From assembly GCA_002296285.1 (NCBI GenBank), contig DBHX01000025.1:1-7952 (forward strand): a stretch of 7,952 nucleotides of DNA, given 5' to 3'. Position 1 is the first letter of the stretch; each line of letters opens with the position of its first letter. The notes below the pieces were generated by a model. That model did no database searches. It was not told where the DNA came from and saw nothing but the letters and a program-made list of their open reading frames with translations. The position numbers were made by a program, and so were the translations under genes. Below, piece after piece: positions 6,323 to 7,952 of this stretch. Origin of the DNA: a bacterium UBP8_UBA817 (GTDB lineage Bacteria > Margulisbacteria > Marinamargulisbacteria > UBA817).

Positions 6323-6658
6323 TTAGACGTCGGCATGGCTTCTTGACTTGGCTTCCGCTTGATTGTGCAATTTCATGTGGCCCCGAATAATGCCCTCCCC
6401 CGATAAGGCTGAAATGGCAGCGTAAGCGCTATACAATCCCACAGCCGCCATGATTTCACCCAATGTTTTGGCCGATGGGTGTCCCAGCAGGGCCAAATTA
6501 TTTTGAATAGTGGGGTTGGTGTTTGGCAATCGCCTAACCACACCCACGGGTGTTGGCACTCGAAGTTCACCTACCAATTGATTTTGATCGTTCATTTCCC
6601 ACTGGCATATGGGGCCATACTGCCCACCATGGCCCAAATTTCTAGATAGTGTCGTCAC
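6323..6658 (-). pseudogene. mvaA: C-terminal remnant of class II HMG-CoA reductase
   Basis: HMG-CoA reductase interconverts HMG-CoA and mevalonate; the whole enzyme is about 430 residues. Only about 110 residues remain here. The match is clear at GQYGPICQW (12-20), LLGHPSAKTLGEIMAAVGL (57-75) and the terminal GEGIIRGHMKLH (87-98), which keeps the catalytic histidine of the family (H94). The catalytic Glu, Lys and Asp and the NAD(P)-binding region, which lie upstream in the full enzyme, are missing. Upstream in this frame stops occur at 6665-6667 and 6686-6688, and no recognisable reductase sequence continues in any frame. The remnant has also drifted: the usual glycine-rich VGGAT segment reads VRRLP. 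It lies 40 bases before ridA in the same direction. The apparent GTG start at 6658 is probably not a real start. It may still be transcribed, but a functional product is unlikely. Confidence 0.8.
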
Positions 6659-6710
6659 AAGATTTTAGCCCAAATCACAATACATCTAATATGAACAGCC
6701 GCGACAAAAG

Positions 6711-6715
6711 ACTTT
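6711..6715. repeat. Left target-site duplication (ACTTT)
   Basis: ACTTT directly abuts the left inverted repeat and recurs at 7929-7933 directly after the right inverted repeat. Five bases is longer than the 2-4 bases usual for IS5-family elements, so part of the match could be chance. Confidence 0.55.
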
Positions 6716-6730
6716 GGGACTGTCGCGAAA
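6716..6730 (+). repeat. IS left terminal inverted repeat
   Basis: GGGACTGTCGCGAAA matches the inverse of 7914-7928 at 12 of 15 positions, with the block CTGTCGC fully shared. Its inner part also forms a 7-base inverted pair with CGCGACA at 6700-6706 in the flanking DNA. Confidence 0.75.
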
Positions 6731-6754
6731 TAGTAAAAAAATAAGAAAAGCAGA

Positions 6755-6783
6755 GTGATCGGGCTAAAAATTTCTTTTATAAT
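6755..6783 (+). promoter_or_regulatory. Probable transposase promoter
   Basis: A perfect TATAAT -10 lies at 6778-6783. A weak -35 (GTGATC, 6755-6760, 3 of 6 matches) is 17 bases upstream. The predicted start near 6790 leaves a leader of about 25 bases before the transposase ATG, consistent with an IS-internal promoter. Confidence 0.5.
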
Positions 6784-6814
6784 AAGGGCATGAAACTTAT
6801 ACGTACGGAATCAA

Positions 6815-7777
6815 ATGGCATTTTTAGATATGGATTTAAGTGATCAAGTGAGGCAACACAAGTTGTATAAGATTCAACAGACTGTCGATTTAACATCGCT
6901 TGTTTATAGACTAAAGGATTTAGAGCATGAGGTTGGTAGACATGGTTATGGGCTTGATGTGGGTCTTAAGTCTCTTTTTTTACAGTTTTTCTACGACTTA
7001 TCGGATCGAGAGATGGAGGATCGTTTACGCTATGATTTAGGGTTCAAATGGTTTCGTGGATTTACGGCATTTGAACAAACACCAGATCACTCCTATTTTG
7101 GTCGGTTTCGAGAGCGAGTCGGAACAAAACGTATCGGTAAGCTATTCAAAGCAATAGTAAACAAAGCAAAAGAAAAGCACCTCATAAGAGGTGTTTTTCA
7201 CTTTGTAGACGCCACGTCAATTATAAGTAAAAATACAACATGGGCTGAACGAGATAGAGCAATTAAACAAGGAGAGGAAGCGCTGAATAATCGTAATGTA
7301 AAAAAGTATAGTGCCGATCCTCAAGCTCGATTTGGATGTAAAGGAAAGTCTAAATTCTGGTTCGGATATAAAGGGCATATCGGTGTTGATATGGGATCTG
7401 GACTGATTGAGTCAGCAGCCCTTACGCCAGCTAATATATCTGACCAAGCCGGTTTTAAGCACATTTGTCCGCGAGTTGGAGAAATGGTTTTTGGTGATAA
7501 AGCCTATTGCTTAAAGCCCGCACAGATCGCTATGGCGATACGAGGTGCCTTCTCAGGCGCTATTCTCAAACATAATATGATAGACAAAAATAAAGATCTT
7601 GATCGATGGCGCTCATCAGTAAGAGCGCCTTTTGAAGGCATTTTTTCTAAATGCAAAAAACGAGCACGCTATCGTGGACAGGCCAAGGTTCAATTTCAGT
7701 TCTTTGTGGATGCGATTGTTCATAATGTAAAACGCCTTGTCACAATAAATGCCCCGCCCCTTTTTCAAGGCGCATAG
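6815..7777 (+). CDS. IS5-family DDE transposase
   Basis: 320 residues, full length for the family, reading rightward inside the insertion sequence. An N-terminal IS5-type domain (about 40-115) shows SLFLQFFYDLSDREMEDRL and FRRF-like FGRFRERVG. The catalytic RNase-H-like core follows: first Asp in FVDAT (D132), GYKGHIGVD (184-192), TPANISD (204-210), second Asp in FGDKAY (D228), and Glu in RAPFEGIFSK (E274). The signature R(3)E(6)K is met by R270, E274 and K281; the usual Tyr of the longer signature is replaced by S267. The reading frame is uninterrupted, so no frameshift is needed. The ATG at 6815 has only a weak GGA upstream, typical of poorly translated transposases. The gene is more AT-rich than its neighbours, as expected for acquired DNA. 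Confidence 0.93.
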   Translation: MAFLDMDLSDQVRQHKLYKIQQTVDLTSLVYRLKDLEHEVGRHGYGLDVGLKSLFLQFFYDLSDREMEDRLRYDLGFKWFRGFTAFEQTPDHSYFGRFRERVGTKRIGKLFKAIVNKAKEKHLIRGVFHFVDATSIISKNTTWAERDRAIKQGEEALNNRNVKKYSADPQARFGCKGKSKFWFGYKGHIGVDMGSGLIESAALTPANISDQAGFKHICPRVGEMVFGDKAYCLKPAQIAMAIRGAFSGAILKHNMIDKNKDLDRWRSSVRAPFEGIFSKCKKRARYRGQAKVQFQFFVDAIVHNVKRLVTINAPPLFQGA

Positions 7778-7786
7778 CGCGCCTCA

Positions 7787-7820
7787 GGGTGATTTGCGCC
7801 TAAATTTGGCATAATCACCC
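7787..7820 (+). repeat. Stem-loop after the transposase gene
   Basis: GGGTGATT (7787-7794) pairs with AATCACCC (7813-7820), and an inner GCC/GGC pair (7798-7800 with 7808-7810) extends the stem across a small internal loop. It lies 9 bases after the transposase stop. No T-run follows on either strand directly after the stem, so it is not a standard intrinsic terminator. It may protect the 3' end of the mRNA or block incoming transcription. A smaller hairpin, GGCGC (7769-7773) with GCGCC (7779-7783), spans the stop codon. Confidence 0.6.
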
Positions 7821-7842
7821 AAAAACAATAAAAATAACTGTC

Positions 7843-7879
7843 TTTTTTAGCTTTTTTTTAGTGCTTTTTCATTTTTTTT
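7843..7879 (+). other. Run of near-phased T-tracts at the IS right end
   Basis: T-runs at 7843-7848, 7852-7859, 7865-7869 and 7872-7879 have centres about 10, 11.5 and 8.5 bases apart, close to the helical repeat. Such A/T-tract phasing favours intrinsic DNA bending, seen near some transposon ends and promoters. The T-runs could also end transcription coming from the transposase stem-loop region. Confidence 0.45.
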
Positions 7880-7913
7880 AAAATATTTTGACATTATTCT
7901 GTTTTTATCCTAG

Positions 7914-7928
7914 TTTTGCGACAGCTCC
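7914..7928 (-). repeat. IS right terminal inverted repeat
   Basis: Read on the minus strand it is GGAGCTGTCGCAAAA, matching the left end at 12 of 15 positions. It is followed at 7929 by ACTTT. Confidence 0.75.
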
Positions 7929-7933
7929 ACTTT
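7929..7933. repeat. Right target-site duplication (ACTTT)
   Basis: ACTTT directly after the right inverted repeat is identical to 6711-6715 on the left. The remaining 19 bases to the window edge are host DNA with no recognisable coding signal. Confidence 0.55.
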
Positions 7934-7952
7934 GTATTTTTAGCATAGCGAG

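Larger units (their letters stand above)
6663..6769. repeat. 9-base inverted repeat across the IS left boundary
   Basis: TTTTAGCCC (6663-6671, in the flank) is the exact inverse of GGGCTAAAA (6761-6769, inside the IS), 89 bases apart. The flanking bases are also similar (ATC follows each, with small gaps). The pair may be a chance AT-rich match or a trace of an earlier, related insertion next to the reductase remnant. Confidence 0.4.
6716..7928 (+). mobile_element. IS5-family insertion sequence, complete (about 1.2 kb)
   Basis: A 1213-base element bounded by imperfect terminal inverted repeats (GGGACTGTCGCGAAA on the left; GGAGCTGTCGCAAAA as the inverse of the right end; 12 of 15 positions identical) and flanked by ACTTT on both sides. 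It carries one transposase gene reading rightward, opposite to all host genes, plus a 150-base 3' noncoding part with a stem-loop and T-tracts. Length, end sequence and transposase agree with the IS5 family; the subgroup and IS name cannot be given without a database. It lies upstream of the HMG-CoA reductase remnant and may cut the downstream genes off from promoters that once lay further upstream. The intact transposase and ends suggest it is young or still mobile. Confidence 0.82.

Noticed and set aside
7787..7820. Intrinsic terminator for the transposase gene
   Set aside because: The stem is followed by an A-rich, not T-rich, stretch on the plus strand, and by a GC-rich stretch on the minus strand.
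6323..7952. An intact HMG-CoA reductase gene split by the IS
   Set aside because: Removing the IS and one ACTTT copy gives short frames ending in stops, and none of the residues resemble the reductase upstream region.
1..7952. CRISPR array, tRNA, rRNA, riboswitch or toxin-antitoxin pair
   Set aside because: No regularly spaced repeats, cloverleaf-like sequences, conserved rRNA blocks or small paired toxin-antitoxin genes were seen on either strand by reading alone.

Overview
The window looks like a chromosomal stretch from a diderm (outer-membrane) bacterium. It carries a complete ExbB-ExbD-TonB energy-transduction set, a secreted multi-domain protein, and a small protein with an S-layer-homology (SLH)-like segment, a helical rod and a C-terminal hydrophobic anchor. 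That last layout recalls the SLH/coiled-coil outer-membrane tethers of Thermotogae and of other diderm lineages with SLH-tethered outer membranes (Negativicutes, Synergistetes, Margulisbacteria-type groups). I cannot fix the taxon from the sequence. Base composition is moderately AT-rich, and GTG or TTG starts appear likely for two or three genes.

Layout. All host genes lie on the minus strand, so transcription runs from high to low coordinates. From the right: a broken C-terminal piece of a class II HMG-CoA reductase (6323-6658); ridA (5902-6282); a long-form LOG-family Rossmann protein (4905-5912); exbB (4289-4894); exbD (3882-4292); tonB (3352-3876); a 655-residue secreted beta-rich protein (1385-3352); and the SLH/rod/anchor protein (916-1416). 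From ridA down, every junction overlaps or is separated by 10 bases or fewer, so these seven genes read as one operon. After a 71-base gap with a plausible promoter comes a second unit: infA (626-844), then the 5' two-thirds of a DEAD-box RNA helicase gene that runs off the left edge (1-620), only 5 bases from infA.

The right end is a 1.2-kb IS5-family insertion sequence (6716-7928) on the plus strand. It has one intact DDE transposase gene, imperfect terminal inverted repeats and a 5-base ACTTT direct repeat at both edges. It sits just upstream of the HMG-CoA reductase remnant. Removing it in silico does not restore the reductase reading frame, so the gene was probably already decayed.

How the genes may work together (inference): ExbB/ExbD/TonB convert proton motive force into work across the periplasm. 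No TonB-dependent receptor is present. Instead the three genes are translationally linked to a secreted protein with a possible cohesin-like end and to a short SLH/coiled-coil/hydrophobic-tail protein. This suggests a dedicated Ton-type complex working on an envelope or surface structure rather than a generic nutrient importer. This module is the most interesting part of the window. RidA and the LOG protein are metabolic housekeeping functions upstream in the same transcript.
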